A stretch of 64,000 nucleotides of DNA from CAADGL01 sp964643885 (GCA_964643885.1 CAZXUI010000004.1:1-64000); one strand, 5' to 3'. Counted from the first letter of the stretch, positions 25,235 to 35,062 are shown. Notes: generated from the letters alone by a model not told the origin. Made by a program: numbers and translations.

Positions 25235-25325
25235 CTGAGTTGCGGATGCTGCGGGGCCGCCTGCGAGGGCGGCCCCGAAACCGCGCGCGGGGACGCACGA
25301 TTCTCCTGCGGCCAACGGAGCGGCC

Positions 25326-27683
25326 ATGACCATCGCGACGATCTGCTCGTTGATCCTCCTGTTCGGGTGCGGCGATAACGACGTCCAATGGAATGGCGTT
25401 TCGCACGTCGCCTTTCTTGACCGCCGGCCGCTCTGCCCGGTCGACGGCGAATCGTTCGACGTGCGTCTCCAGGCGTATCGATTCGACGTCTGCGAAGTCC
25501 GCGTGCACGTGGATGACGGGTCGCAGGTGACGGCGCTCGACGCATCCTTCAGCCACGATCGCGGACCCTACGCGGTCTGGGAGGCGACGATCCCGGCCAC
25601 GGCGGCCGGCGAAATCCGCTACTGGTTCGAGCTGATCGACGGCTCGGACACCGATTTCTACAGTGTCGGCGGCATGTCGGACGGCCCCCCCGCCGACGGC
25701 GGCTTCGTGGTCGATTTCGACACGCTCAGCCACGCGCCGCTGGGCGCGACGCCGACGAGCGGCGGCGGGATGGTCTTTCGCGTCTGGGCGCCGACGCCGG
25801 CGCAGGCGTGGGTGCGGGGGCAGTTCAACGGTTTCGGGCTGGACGACGAGATGACCCGCCTGGGCGAGGACTTCGTCGCCCGCGTGCCGGATGCGCAGGT
25901 CGGCCAGCCCTATCTGTACTACTTCCAGCCGGGCGGCATCTACAAGCCCGACGCCCGCTCGCGGCGGCTCGAGGGCTCCGGCCTGCACAACAGTTTCCTG
26001 GTCGACCCGCTGGGGTATGACTGGACGGTCGACAACTTCCAGATGCCGCCATGGGACGAGCTGGTGCTTTACCAGCTTCACGTCGGCACGTTCTCGGGGC
26101 GGAACGATCCGCAGGCCAGCGGCGCGATCCCGGCGACCTATCGCGACGTGGCGGCGCACGTCGATCACCTGGTCGAGCTGGGCGTCAACGCCGTGCAGCT
26201 CATGCCGATCAACGAATTCGGCTGGGATTTCTCGGCCGGCTACAACCCGATCACGATGTACGCGCCGGAACGGGCGCTGGGCACGCCGGACGATCTGCGC
26301 TACATGATCGACACGCTGCACGCCAACGGCATCGCGGTGCTGACGGACATCGTCTGGAACCACTTCGGCGGAACCCAGAATCACCTGTGGTACTACGACG
26401 GCGGGCAGATCTACTTCCGCATCCCGGATGTGCAGACGCCCTGGGGCTCGCAGGCGGACTTCGGCCGCGGGCCGGTGCGCGAGTATTTCCTGCACAGCAT
26501 GCTGCACTGGCTCGAGGAGTTCCGCATCGACGGCTTCCGCATGGACGGCACGGAGTACATGAACATCTTTCCGCAGAAAGCCGCGGGCTGGAGCCTGATG
26601 CAGTGGCTCAACGACACGCTCGACCGGCGGGCGGTCGACAAGATCGCCATCGCCGAGCAGCTTCCGGATGATCCGTGGGTCACGCGGCCGACGGGGCTGG
26701 GCGGGGCGGGCTTCGACGCACAGTGGTACGACTATTTCGGCGACGTGCTGCGGGCGGCGATCCTGGAGGCGGCCTTCGGCGACCCGAATATGGGGGCGCT
26801 GGCCGACGCGCTCGACGGCAGCGGGCCGTATCTCTCCGGGGCGCAGGTGGTGAACTATTTCGAGTCGCACGATGAGATCTGGCCGGAGTCGGGCGGCCAG
26901 CGGATCATCAAGATCATCGACACGACGTTTCCGCACGACGACATGTGGGCCAAGGGGCGCTACAAGCTGGCGCAGGGGCTGACGCTGCTGGTGCCGGGCA
27001 TCCCGATGATCCACCAGGGCTCGGAGTGGCTGGAGGACACGGATTTCGGCTCGGGCGACCCCGGGGGCGGCGACCGGATCGACTGGTCTAAGAAGCAAAC
27101 CTATGCGGCGATTTTCGACTTCTTCCGCGACACGATTCACGCACGCCGCAGCAACGGCGGCCTGCGGGCGGGCAGCCCGGTGGATGTCTATCATGTGAAC
27201 GACGGCGGCAACGTGCTGGCGTTTCATCGCTGGGACAACGCCGGCAACGACCTGGTCATCGTCGCGAACTTCAGCAACACCGACTACACGGTCTACAACC
27301 TGGGCCTGCCGCAGGCGGGCACGTGGTATGAGCTGATCAACAGCCAGAGCAGCCGGTATGACGGCAGCGGCTTCGACAACGGCGGGTCTGTAGAGACCAG
27401 CGGACCGCCGATGCACGGCTTCGGGCAGTCGACCAGCCTGCGGCTGGCGAAGATGGCGATCGTGCTGCTGCGCTACAACGACCCGCCCGATGATCCCTGC
27501 CCGGGCGATTTCAACGACGACGGGACGATCGGCTTTGCGGACCTGACGGCGCTGCTGGGCGGATATGGCGCGTGCAGCGGCGAGCCGGGGTACGCGGCCG
27601 AGCTCGACCTGGACGCCAGCGGCTGCGTCGATTTCGGTGACCTGGTCGGGCTGCTGAGCGCGTACGGAACGGACTGCCCGTAG
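25326..27683 (+). CDS. Secreted GH13 alpha-amylase/branching-type enzyme with dockerin-like tail
   Basis: A 785-residue enzyme acting on alpha-glucans. ATG 25326 follows CGGAG. The N-terminus TICSLILLFGCGDND could be a lipoprotein signal with Cys near residue 15, although it lacks basic residues. A CBM48-like beta domain at about 135-225 (FRVWAPTPAQAWVRGQFNGF) precedes the GH13 barrel. Catalytic residues are present: nucleophile Asp in DGFRMDGTEY near 407, acid Glu in IAIAEQ near 444, and Asp in FESHDE near 515. The domain order resembles glycogen-branching or trehalohydrolase-type enzymes. Residues 723-785 are two dockerin-like units (FNDDGTIGFADLTALLGGYG, LDASGCVDFGDLVGLLSAYG). Confidence 0.88.
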   Translation: MTIATICSLILLFGCGDNDVQWNGVSHVAFLDRRPLCPVDGESFDVRLQAYRFDVCEVRVHVDDGSQVTALDASFSHDRGPYAVWEATIPATAAGEIRYWFELIDGSDTDFYSVGGMSDGPPADGGFVVDFDTLSHAPLGATPTSGGGMVFRVWAPTPAQAWVRGQFNGFGLDDEMTRLGEDFVARVPDAQVGQPYLYYFQPGGIYKPDARSRRLEGSGLHNSFLVDPLGYDWTVDNFQMPPWDELVLYQLHVGTFSGRNDPQASGAIPATYRDVAAHVDHLVELGVNAVQLMPINEFGWDFSAGYNPITMYAPERALGTPDDLRYMIDTLHANGIAVLTDIVWNHFGGTQNHLWYYDGGQIYFRIPDVQTPWGSQADFGRGPVREYFLHSMLHWLEEFRIDGFRMDGTEYMNIFPQKAAGWSLMQWLNDTLDRRAVDKIAIAEQLPDDPWVTRPTGLGGAGFDAQWYDYFGDVLRAAILEAAFGDPNMGALADALDGSGPYLSGAQVVNYFESHDEIWPESGGQRIIKIIDTTFPHDDMWAKGRYKLAQGLTLLVPGIPMIHQGSEWLEDTDFGSGDPGGGDRIDWSKKQTYAAIFDFFRDTIHARRSNGGLRAGSPVDVYHVNDGGNVLAFHRWDNAGNDLVIVANFSNTDYTVYNLGLPQAGTWYELINSQSSRYDGSGFDNGGSVETSGPPMHGFGQSTSLRLAKMAIVLLRYNDPPDDPCPGDFNDDGTIGFADLTALLGGYGACSGEPGYAAELDLDASGCVDFGDLVGLLSAYGTDCP

Positions 27684-27913
27684 CCGAGGCGCGGTTCGAA
27701 GGAAATTGCTGGCAAGATGCCCGCGCTCCCCGAGGGGCGCGGTTCGACTCGATCGTCTTCCCCTTGACAGCCGTGCACCGCTCCTGAGAATGGCCGCCTG
27801 CCCGTTGGGCAGATGCGACCATCCCCGAGATCGCTGGGTCAGCCGTCCTCTGCGCTCGCGAATGTCGTGCAGACCGGCCGGAATCGCCGTGCAGAGCGCG
27901 CAGGAATCCGCAG

Positions 27914-28891
27914 ATGATCATCCAAACTTCGTCGAGGCGGCTGGCGTGGCTCGCGCGGCTGAGTCGCCTCTTTCCGCCGGGGCTGTCGGGCGTTTTCCTG
28001 CGCTGCTATCCGTCGGAGGTGGCCCGGCGCGAGAACGCCGCCTTCCTGGCTCAATCCAGCCTGAGCGACGTGTCGCTGAGCTTCCCGCGGGCGGACCACG
28101 TGGCCAATCAGTTCGCGATCCGCGGTTTCTATCAGTTCGACGTGGTGGTCGCTGCCGCGGCGGTCTGCGCTCCGGGCGACACGATCGTCGAGGTGGGTGC
28201 GAACGTGGGCACGGAGACGATCCTGTACGCTCGCATCGTCGGCCCGCGGGGACACGTGGCGGCGTTCGAGCCCGTGCCGGGCAACTTCGAGATTCTCAGG
28301 CTTCAGCTCGCGCTGAACCACCTGCCGCAGGTGCGGCCCTATCAGGCGGCCGTCGCGGACAAGGTGGCCACGCTGCGGTTCGTCATGGGCGAGAACGAGC
28401 TGAACGCGGGCGAGGGGCGGCTGGCGGGCGGCAGCGAGCCGGCCGCGGACGATTCGGTGATCGAAGTGCAGACGCGCGTGCTGGACGAGATGCTGGCGGC
28501 GGGCGAATTGCCGCGGCCGCGGCTGATCGTGATGGACGTGCAGGGCGCCGAGCCGTTCGTGCTCCGCGGCGCACGCCGCCTGATCGAGCAGTGCCAGCCG
28601 TGCATGGTGCTGGAGGTGGAGCCGGAGCACCTTCAGTCCCACGGGTTCTCGGCCGACGACGTCATGGCGTTCCTGCGCGACGCCGGGTACGCGGCCTGGG
28701 AGATCGGCAAGTGGGGGCTGCGGCCGGCCGCGGTTTCGCAGACGCGGGCGTCGAACTGGTTTTGTGCGCCGCGCGGCGGGGCGCTTCCGGCGGAGGCACT
28801 GGCGGCGCGCGTCAGCCGGCGGCTGTTCTGGGCAACGGCGCTGCCGCTGATCCGCGGGCTGAATCCGGCGATGATCGCGCGGAGCCGCTGA
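27914..28891 (+). CDS. FkbM-family SAM-dependent methyltransferase
   Basis: A 325-residue protein beginning at ATG 27914. The SAM-binding glycine loop VEVGANVGTET is near residue 92, with the acidic strand end HVAAFEPVPGNFEIL near 115 and RLIVMDVQGAEPFVLRGA near 197, which is the FkbM signature. FkbM-type enzymes O-methylate sugars, polyketides or surface glycans. There is no signal peptide. It lies alone between the two GH13 genes and converges on the second. The substrate cannot be predicted; cell-surface glycan modification is the usual role when such genes stand alone. Confidence 0.85.
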   Translation: MIIQTSSRRLAWLARLSRLFPPGLSGVFLRCYPSEVARRENAAFLAQSSLSDVSLSFPRADHVANQFAIRGFYQFDVVVAAAAVCAPGDTIVEVGANVGTETILYARIVGPRGHVAAFEPVPGNFEILRLQLALNHLPQVRPYQAAVADKVATLRFVMGENELNAGEGRLAGGSEPAADDSVIEVQTRVLDEMLAAGELPRPRLIVMDVQGAEPFVLRGARRLIEQCQPCMVLEVEPEHLQSHGFSADDVMAFLRDAGYAAWEIGKWGLRPAAVSQTRASNWFCAPRGGALPAEALAARVSRRLFWATALPLIRGLNPAMIARSR

Positions 28892-28918
28892 GTCGCCGGC
28901 CGCGCCCCCGTATGCACC

Positions 28919-28967
28919 GAGCCGCGACCGTCTGTCTGCACAGAGCCGCGACCGTAAGGGAGCGCGC
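28919..28967 (+). repeat. Two tandem copies of the dispersed ~25-bp repeat
   Basis: GAGCCGCGACCG occurs at 28919 and again at 28943, 24 bases apart; the second is followed by TAAGGGAGCGCGC, the fullest version in the window. It lies between the convergent FkbM and GH13 genes. Confidence 0.8.
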
Positions 28968-29081
28968 TGGCGGTGGCGCGCCGCCCGCGCAAGCGTCCGC
29001 TGACATTCACCTATTCCGTGCGCTGCTTCCTGGTGTCAGGTGTGCGTGTCTCGGCGCGGCCGCCCGCCCCGCAGCATCCGC

Positions 29082-31646
29082 TCACCGCGACGCGTGCAGC
29101 ACGGTCCCGCCGATGGCCGGCACCTCCACCCGCACGCGGCCGCCGGCCGCCTTCACCACCTGAGACCCCCCTTCCGCGTTCGGCGAGCCGCCGCAAACGA
29201 CCTTCCACTCGGCCGCGGCGGTCGAGACGGGCACGTCGACGCTGCGCTGCTCATTCGAGGCGTTCAGGACGACGATGAGCTGTTCGCGCTCGCCGGCCCG
29301 CAGGAAGGCCCAGACATCGGCCGCGTCGTCGGTCACGAGTGTCTCGAACGAGCCGCGCCGCAGGGCCGCGTGCTCGTTCCGAAGCGCGATCACCTGCCGG
29401 TAATACGCCAGATGGTCCTTCATGACGAAGTTCTCCTCCGGCCTGGCGTAGGGCTGGAGATCTTCCCAGAGCATCGGCTTGCGGCAGGTGGGATCGTCGG
29501 CGCCCCACATGCCTGCCTCGTCGCCGTAATAGATCATGGGTGCGCCGACGTAGGTCGCCTGAAGCAGCGCGATCAGCCGCACGCGGCGATAGGCCGCCTC
29601 GTCGGGCCTGGAGTTGTCGTAGTCCGGATTGTCGTCCTGAACGCGGTTCATCTTGTCGTAGGCGCGGTCCGGGTTGGCGGCCATTGAGGCGACTCGGTCG
29701 GTGTCGTGGCTGTCGACGAGGTTCTGAAGGACATAGGTCGCAGCCGCGGGGTAGGAGAGCCGCAGCGCGGCGAGCTGCGCATCCGCCTGCGTCGGGGTGA
29801 TCTTGAGCTTATCGCGGTTGATGATCCAGGCGACGGCCGTGCGGGCGAAGGGGTAGTTCATGACGGCGTCGAAGTGCTTGCCGTCGAGCCACTGGTCGGC
29901 CGGGTCCCAGATCTCGCCGACGATGTAGGCATCCGGGTTGATGCTCTTGACGTGCTGGCGCCAATCGGCCCAGAACTGGATCGGCAGCTCGTTGGGCACA
30001 TCCAGCCGCCAGCCGTCGATGCCGTCGCGCGGGTCGCCGTCGCCGTCCGGGTCCATCCAGCGGCGCGTCACGTCGTAGATGTGCCTGGTGAGCGAAGCGC
30101 TGGCCAGCCCGGTGTTGCTCTTCTTGAACGCCGGCAAGTCGCGCACGCCGGCCCAGCCGCGATACTCGAAGGGCTCCCACGAGACGACGTCGAACCAGTC
30201 GGCGAAGCGCGAGTCACGGCCGTTTTTGACGACGTCCTGAAAGGCGGGATGGGCGACGCCCACGTGGTTGAACACGCCGTCGAGAATCACGCGGATGCCC
30301 ATCGACTTGGCCTTCTTCAGGAAGGCCAGAAAGCGCTTGTCGGTCTCGGTCCAGGTCCACGTCCGCGGGTCGAGCAGGTCCTCACTCTGAACCGCCTTCT
30401 CGTAGTCGCCCTTCGTGCCGAAATGGTCGTCGACGTGCAGGTAGCTGGCCGCGTTGTACTTGTGGTGCGTGTCGGCCTTGAAGATCGGGTTCAGGTAGAG
30501 CGCGTTGACGCCGAGCTGCTTGAGATAGGGCAGCTTCTCTTCCAGGCCGGCGATGTCGCCGCCGTAGAGCCGGCGGAAGACGTACCAGCGGTAGAACGTC
30601 TCGCCGCCGCGTGCCTCCCACTCGGCCGGCTCGAACCAGTCGCTCGTCCAGGGGTGCACCGGGTCGGGGTCGTTGCCCGGATCGCCGTTGCGGAAGCGGT
30701 CGAGCATGATCTGGTACCAGACGGCGTCGCGGGCCCACTCAGGCGTCTTGATCACCAGGTTCTCCGAATAACTGTTGACGAAGATGCGCGGATGGCTGCC
30801 GCGCAGCTCGCCGTCGGTCAGCACGAACGTGTAGGTGACGTTTCCCAGGCGCGACGCCGCGCCGCCGGCCGGGAGGTCCACGCGGGCTTCGTAGTACTTG
30901 AAGCGCTCGTCCTGCTGAACGGGCGACATCGGCGTGATCGCGCCGCCGTCGATGCTCACCTCCACCTTCTCGACGTCGTGCGCCAGCGTGCGATAGCGGA
31001 CCAGCGCCTGCTCGCGGCTGAGCCACTGAAAGTAGAGCGGGCGGTTGTTGATGTGCTCCAGCCCGGCCGTGTCGATCTGGCCGTCGCCGACGCGGGCATT
31101 GGAGCGGGTCAGGCTCGCCAGCCGGCCGAGGCGGAGAATCGAGTTGTAGCCCGTGTATCCATCCGGCGCACGGTCGGGATTCTGCGGGTCGTGCAGCCAC
31201 TGGTCACCGTCGAGCACGAACTTGTACTCGTGCTGTCCGCCGGGCAGCGTGAGCCGAGCGCGCCAGACGCCGTTCGCGTCCGGTCCGGTCATCGCCGTGG
31301 CCGACGGGTTCCAGCCGTTGAACGAGCCGGCCAGGTGGACGCTCTTGGCGCCGTCCGCGGGCTTGTAGACGAACTCGCACTCCCACCCGCCGGTCTCGTT
31401 CGGCTCGGCCGAAACGGACGGCGGCAGCGGTCCGCCGCGGTCCTGCTCTGCGACGGCCTTGAGCGGCGGGGCGGGCGGCCAATCCTGGGCCCGCGCCGCG
31501 GCGGGCAGCGCGAGCAGGAGTGCCGCGACGGCCGCGGAAGCCACCAGGAACCGGCGGAAGACTCCGCCGGCGGACGTGGCCGAGCGACGGCAGATCAACC
31601 GGCGAGCGGCCGGCTCCGAGCGTGCGCGTTGATTGCTGGTGATCAT
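29082..31646 (-). CDS. Secreted GH13 alpha-amylase-family enzyme with N-terminal starch-binding-like domains
   Basis: An 854-residue enzyme. ATG 31646 lacks a ribosome site but sits 7 bases after TATAAT (see promoter). The N-terminus has FRRFLVASAAVAALLLALPA ending in ARAQD, a long signal with a twin-arginine-like motif, so Tat export is possible. A CBM48-like domain at about 80-165 (VHLAGSFNGWNPSATAM, HEYKFVLDG) and a second beta domain precede the barrel. Catalytic residues are Asp in DGWRLDVPNEL near 547, Glu in VGEIWD near 576 and Asp in VDSHDTDR near 646. The layout resembles neopullulanase/cyclomaltodextrinase-type enzymes. Maltodextrins it releases could feed the divergent ABC importer. 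Confidence 0.9.
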   Translation of the reverse strand: MITSNQRARSEPAARRLICRRSATSAGGVFRRFLVASAAVAALLLALPAAARAQDWPPAPPLKAVAEQDRGGPLPPSVSAEPNETGGWECEFVYKPADGAKSVHLAGSFNGWNPSATAMTGPDANGVWRARLTLPGGQHEYKFVLDGDQWLHDPQNPDRAPDGYTGYNSILRLGRLASLTRSNARVGDGQIDTAGLEHINNRPLYFQWLSREQALVRYRTLAHDVEKVEVSIDGGAITPMSPVQQDERFKYYEARVDLPAGGAASRLGNVTYTFVLTDGELRGSHPRIFVNSYSENLVIKTPEWARDAVWYQIMLDRFRNGDPGNDPDPVHPWTSDWFEPAEWEARGGETFYRWYVFRRLYGGDIAGLEEKLPYLKQLGVNALYLNPIFKADTHHKYNAASYLHVDDHFGTKGDYEKAVQSEDLLDPRTWTWTETDKRFLAFLKKAKSMGIRVILDGVFNHVGVAHPAFQDVVKNGRDSRFADWFDVVSWEPFEYRGWAGVRDLPAFKKSNTGLASASLTRHIYDVTRRWMDPDGDGDPRDGIDGWRLDVPNELPIQFWADWRQHVKSINPDAYIVGEIWDPADQWLDGKHFDAVMNYPFARTAVAWIINRDKLKITPTQADAQLAALRLSYPAAATYVLQNLVDSHDTDRVASMAANPDRAYDKMNRVQDDNPDYDNSRPDEAAYRRVRLIALLQATYVGAPMIYYGDEAGMWGADDPTCRKPMLWEDLQPYARPEENFVMKDHLAYYRQVIALRNEHAALRRGSFETLVTDDAADVWAFLRAGEREQLIVVLNASNEQRSVDVPVSTAAAEWKVVCGGSPNAEGGSQVVKAAGGRVRVEVPAIGGTVLHASR

Positions 31647-31653
31647 GTCGAGG

Positions 31654-31659
31654 ATTATA
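31654..31659 (-). promoter_or_regulatory. TATAAT -10 box for a probably leaderless GH13 transcript
   Basis: On the reverse strand TATAAT ends 7 bases before the GH13 ATG at 31646, so transcription should begin at or beside the A of ATG. No Shine-Dalgarno sequence is present. A good -35 hexamer is not seen at 16-18 bases upstream, so an activator may be required. Confidence 0.5.
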
Positions 31660-31769
31660 CTTCGGCCGCCTTGAATGCACAGATTCCGGCCGCGGCGGGC
31701 GGTGCGGCGGCGCCCGCCCGCCTTGCCGGCCGACCGCCAGCCCTCGCTCTCTGACAGCCCCGGCTCTGA

Positions 31770-34145
31770 ATGACACACGCTCGCTCTTCCTGGTTCGCAC
31801 GCGCAGCCCGCATCACGTTCGGCGTCGCCGCCGCCGTGATCGTGCTGGCCTCCTTCATTCGCGTCGGCCTGCGGCCGCTGATGGCTCAGCGGCTGGCCGA
31901 AGGTCAGGTGCAGATCCGCGTGCTGCACTGGGGGGACAACGACGAGGATGCGATCATCGCGGGGCTGGTGCGCGAGTTCGAGCGCGAGAACCCGGACGTG
32001 CGCGTGCTGCGGATCAATCCCGGGGGCTCGGCGGCCGTGCGGACGAAGCTTCAGACGATGATCGCGGCCGGCGACCCTCCGGATGTGTTCTACCTGGGCT
32101 ATGAAAACGTCGCCAATCTCGCCTCGAAGGGGCTGCTGACGGAGCTGGATGAGTACATCGAGCGCGACCGGCAGGCCGGCGTGCCGGACGCGATCGACGT
32201 GAACGACGTTTTTCCGGCGGTGCTCAACACCTATCGGTACGACCGCGAGAAAGAGCAGATCGGCACCGGGCCGCTGATCGGCATGCCCAAGGACTTCACC
32301 ACCGTCGGGTTCTATTACAATCGCGACCTGTTCCGCCGCGCCGGGGTCCGGGAGCCCTCTCCGGAAGGGTGGACGTGGGAGGAGTTCATCCTGGCCGCGC
32401 GCAGGATCGGCCAGCTCGAGGGCTGCTACGGGGCAGACTTCGTGACCTGGGAGGCGATGGTCCGCATCTACCTGTGGACCTACGGCGTCGACGTGGCCGG
32501 TCCGGGCTTTCGCGAGTTTCACCTGCGCGATCCGGAGGTGATCGCGGCGCTGGAGCGCCTGCGCGGCTGGTTCTTCGACGAGGCCCGCACGCTCGCCAGC
32601 GCCAAGACGCAGCTCGAAACGTATCAGGAGCCGTTTCTGACCGGCAACGTCGGCATGGCCGGGCCGTTCGGGCGCTGGAAAGTGCCGACCTACCGGCTGA
32701 TCACGAAGTTCGACTGGGATTTCGCCCCCCTGCCGCACGAGGCCGGCAAGCCGCCCGTCAACGGCATCCTCTCGACGGCCTGGTCGATCGCGGCCGGTTC
32801 GAAGAACAAGGACGCGGCTTGGCGGTTCATCCGCTTCGTCAGCTCGCCGCGGGGGCAGGCGCTGCTGTGCGGTCCGGGATTGGCGATTCCAGTGCTGCGG
32901 TCGGTTGCGCACAGCGAGGTCTTCTCTGACCCGGCCGCCAAGCCGGAGAACGACGCCGTCTACATCCGCATGGCGGAGAATGCCCGCATCCTGGAGTGGC
33001 CGGCCGACCCGCAGTTTCTCAGCTCATTCCGCATTCGGCTCGAGGGCGTCTACAAGAGCGGGAACCGCACGGTGGCGGACGCGATGGAGGCGGTTGAGCG
33101 CGACTGGACGCGGCTGAGCGAGTCGTTCGAGTATCCGCGGATGCCGTGGGGGCGCGTCGCGGCCGGGCTGCTGATTCCGCTGGGGATCGTGCTGCTGGCG
33201 GCCGGGGCGTGGTGGTATCGCACGCGGCCGCCGCGGCTGGGGTTTCGGGACGAGCTGGCCGGCTGGGCGCTCGTCAGTCCGTGGGTGATCGGTCTGGCGG
33301 CGTTCACGGCGTTTCCGATCGTGCTTTCGCTGCTGCTGGCGTTCACGAACTGGAGCGGCATGACGACGCTGGACCGGGCCGAGTGGCTCGGGCTGAACAA
33401 CCTGCGCGACCTGGTGCTGCATGACCAGACATTTCAGCGCTCGCTTCTGATCACCGCGCTGTATGCCCTGCTGGCGGTCCCGAGCGGGCAGCTCGTGGCG
33501 CTGGCCGCGGCGCTGCTGCTGAATTACGACATCCGCCTGAGCGGCGTGTATCGCAGCGTCTGGTATCTGCCGAGCGTGCTGGCGGGCGTGGGCGTGGCGG
33601 TGATGTGGAAGTGGGTCTTCCATCATGAGGAGGGACTGCTCAATCACGCGCTGGAGCCGGTCGCGGCCGCGATCGGCACGTCGCCGCCGCGCTGGTTCGA
33701 GCGCGACGCGGCCCGCTGGGGCGTGGTGGCGTTTGCGATCATGAACCTGTGGATGGTCGGCGGGGCGATGATGATCTACCTGGCGGGTCTGAAGGGGATT
33801 CCGCAGGAGCTGTACGAAGCGGCGGACATCGACGGGGCGAGCCGCTGGTCGCGTTTCACGAGCGTGACGCTGCCGATGCTCAGCCCGGTGATCTTCTTCA
33901 ACGTGATCATCGCGATCATCGCGTCATTTCAGATCTTCACGCAGGTGTACGTGATGACGGCGGGCGGGCCGGAAGACGACACGCGCTTCTACGTGCTGTA
34001 TCTGTACAACCAGGCCTTCGACTATCACAACATGGGGTATGCGTCGATGATGGCCTGGCTACTGCTGCTGATCGTGCTGGCACTGACGCTGCTGGTGATG
34101 CGCGGCAGCCGGCGGTTCGTCTATTACGAGGCACTCAAGCCATGA
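31770..34145 (+). CDS. Fused sugar-binding protein and permease of an ABC importer (MalE-MalF fusion)
   Basis: A 791-residue protein. An N-terminal membrane segment at about 12-33 is followed by a periplasmic family 1 solute-binding domain at about 45-430 (IRVLHWGDNDEDAIIAGLV, AAGDPPDVFYLGYENVANLA, GIPMPKD-like GMPKDFTTVGFYYNRDLF). A transmembrane linker lies at about 461-485, and a MalF-type permease at about 500-791 has the EAA loop EAADIDGASRWSRFTSVTLP near 683 that contacts the ATPase. The binding protein is thus tethered to one subunit of its own channel. Its stop overlaps the MalG start (ATGA). No ATPase gene is nearby, so a shared MsmK/MalK-type ATPase elsewhere is expected. Confidence 0.93.
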   Translation: MTHARSSWFARAARITFGVAAAVIVLASFIRVGLRPLMAQRLAEGQVQIRVLHWGDNDEDAIIAGLVREFERENPDVRVLRINPGGSAAVRTKLQTMIAAGDPPDVFYLGYENVANLASKGLLTELDEYIERDRQAGVPDAIDVNDVFPAVLNTYRYDREKEQIGTGPLIGMPKDFTTVGFYYNRDLFRRAGVREPSPEGWTWEEFILAARRIGQLEGCYGADFVTWEAMVRIYLWTYGVDVAGPGFREFHLRDPEVIAALERLRGWFFDEARTLASAKTQLETYQEPFLTGNVGMAGPFGRWKVPTYRLITKFDWDFAPLPHEAGKPPVNGILSTAWSIAAGSKNKDAAWRFIRFVSSPRGQALLCGPGLAIPVLRSVAHSEVFSDPAAKPENDAVYIRMAENARILEWPADPQFLSSFRIRLEGVYKSGNRTVADAMEAVERDWTRLSESFEYPRMPWGRVAAGLLIPLGIVLLAAGAWWYRTRPPRLGFRDELAGWALVSPWVIGLAAFTAFPIVLSLLLAFTNWSGMTTLDRAEWLGLNNLRDLVLHDQTFQRSLLITALYALLAVPSGQLVALAAALLLNYDIRLSGVYRSVWYLPSVLAGVGVAVMWKWVFHHEEGLLNHALEPVAAAIGTSPPRWFERDAARWGVVAFAIMNLWMVGGAMMIYLAGLKGIPQELYEAADIDGASRWSRFTSVTLPMLSPVIFFNVIIAIIASFQIFTQVYVMTAGGPEDDTRFYVLYLYNQAFDYHNMGYASMMAWLLLLIVLALTLLVMRGSRRFVYYEALKP

Positions 34146-34987
34146 GCCAGGGGCGCCGGCCGAACATCGTCGTCTACGGGCTGCTCACGCTGGGCGGGCT
34201 GCTGATGCTCGCGCCCTTCTACTGGATGACGCTGGTGAGCCTGGCGACGCCGGAGGAGGCGGCCGCGGCGGCCAACCCGGCGGAGTTCCGCTGGTATCCG
34301 GCCAACCCGCAGTGGGGCAACTACGGCCACGCGATGGAGAAGATGGGGTTCGTGGACGCGTTCGCCAACAGCGTCGTCGTGACGTTTCTCTCGGTCGTGG
34401 GCCAGGTGCTCTCGTGCAGCCTGGTGGGGTACGGCTTTGCCCGGTTGCGTTTCCGCGGCCGGGATGCGGTGTTCGTGCTGATGCTGTCGACGATGATGCT
34501 GCCGGCGCAGGTGACGATGATCCCGCTGTTCATCCTGTTCCGCTGGTTCGGCTGGATCGACACGTTTCTGCCGCTGGTCGTGCCGCTGTTTTTCGGCACG
34601 CCGTTCTACATCTTCCTGTTCCGGCAGTTTTTTGCGCAGGTGCCGGAGGCGCTGGTCGAGGCGGCCCGGATCGACGGCTGCGGCCACCTGGCGATCTGGT
34701 GGCGGATCATGCTGCCGCTGTGCCGGCCGGTGATCGCGATCACGGCGGCGTTCACGTTCATCTTCGCGTGGAACGATTTTCTGGCGCCGCTGATCTACCT
34801 GCAAACGGAGCAGCATCACACGCTGGCGCTGGCGCTGAACTCGTTTCAGAACCAGTACGGTGATTTTCGCGACGCGCACCTGCTGATGGCCGCGAGCGTG
34901 GTCACGATGCTGCCCTGCATCATTCTGTTCTTCGTGGCACAGCGGCAGTTCGTAGCGGGGCTGGCGCTGGGGGGCGTGAAGGGGTAG
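34142..34987 (+). CDS. ABC sugar importer permease, MalG type
   Basis: A 281-residue membrane protein whose ATG 34142 overlaps the stop of the fusion gene. It has six hydrophobic segments, the first at about 10-32 (VVYGLLTLGGLLMLAPFYWM), and an EAA loop EAARIDGCGHLAIWWRIMLP near 172. With the fused MalE-MalF protein it forms the channel of a CUT1-type importer for oligosaccharides, here most likely maltodextrins because of the adjacent GH13 enzymes. Translation is coupled to the upstream gene. Confidence 0.93.
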   Translation: MSQGRRPNIVVYGLLTLGGLLMLAPFYWMTLVSLATPEEAAAAANPAEFRWYPANPQWGNYGHAMEKMGFVDAFANSVVVTFLSVVGQVLSCSLVGYGFARLRFRGRDAVFVLMLSTMMLPAQVTMIPLFILFRWFGWIDTFLPLVVPLFFGTPFYIFLFRQFFAQVPEALVEAARIDGCGHLAIWWRIMLPLCRPVIAITAAFTFIFAWNDFLAPLIYLQTEQHHTLALALNSFQNQYGDFRDAHLLMAASVVTMLPCIILFFVAQRQFVAGLALGGVKG

Positions 34988-35062
34988 CCGTATCGTGCGA
35001 GCGCGGCCGCCTCGCCGGCCCGCGACGCCCCGGCGGTGCAGCGGCACACGCCGTCGGCCCGG

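Noticed and set aside
24609..27416. Long reverse-strand frame across the GH13 gene
   Set aside because: Crosses the other assembly gap and is antisense to a gene with intact GH13 catalytic motifs.
28892..29081. Short reverse frames reading RSLTVAA-like peptides
   Set aside because: They are translations of the dispersed GAGCCGCGACCG repeat, not proteins.
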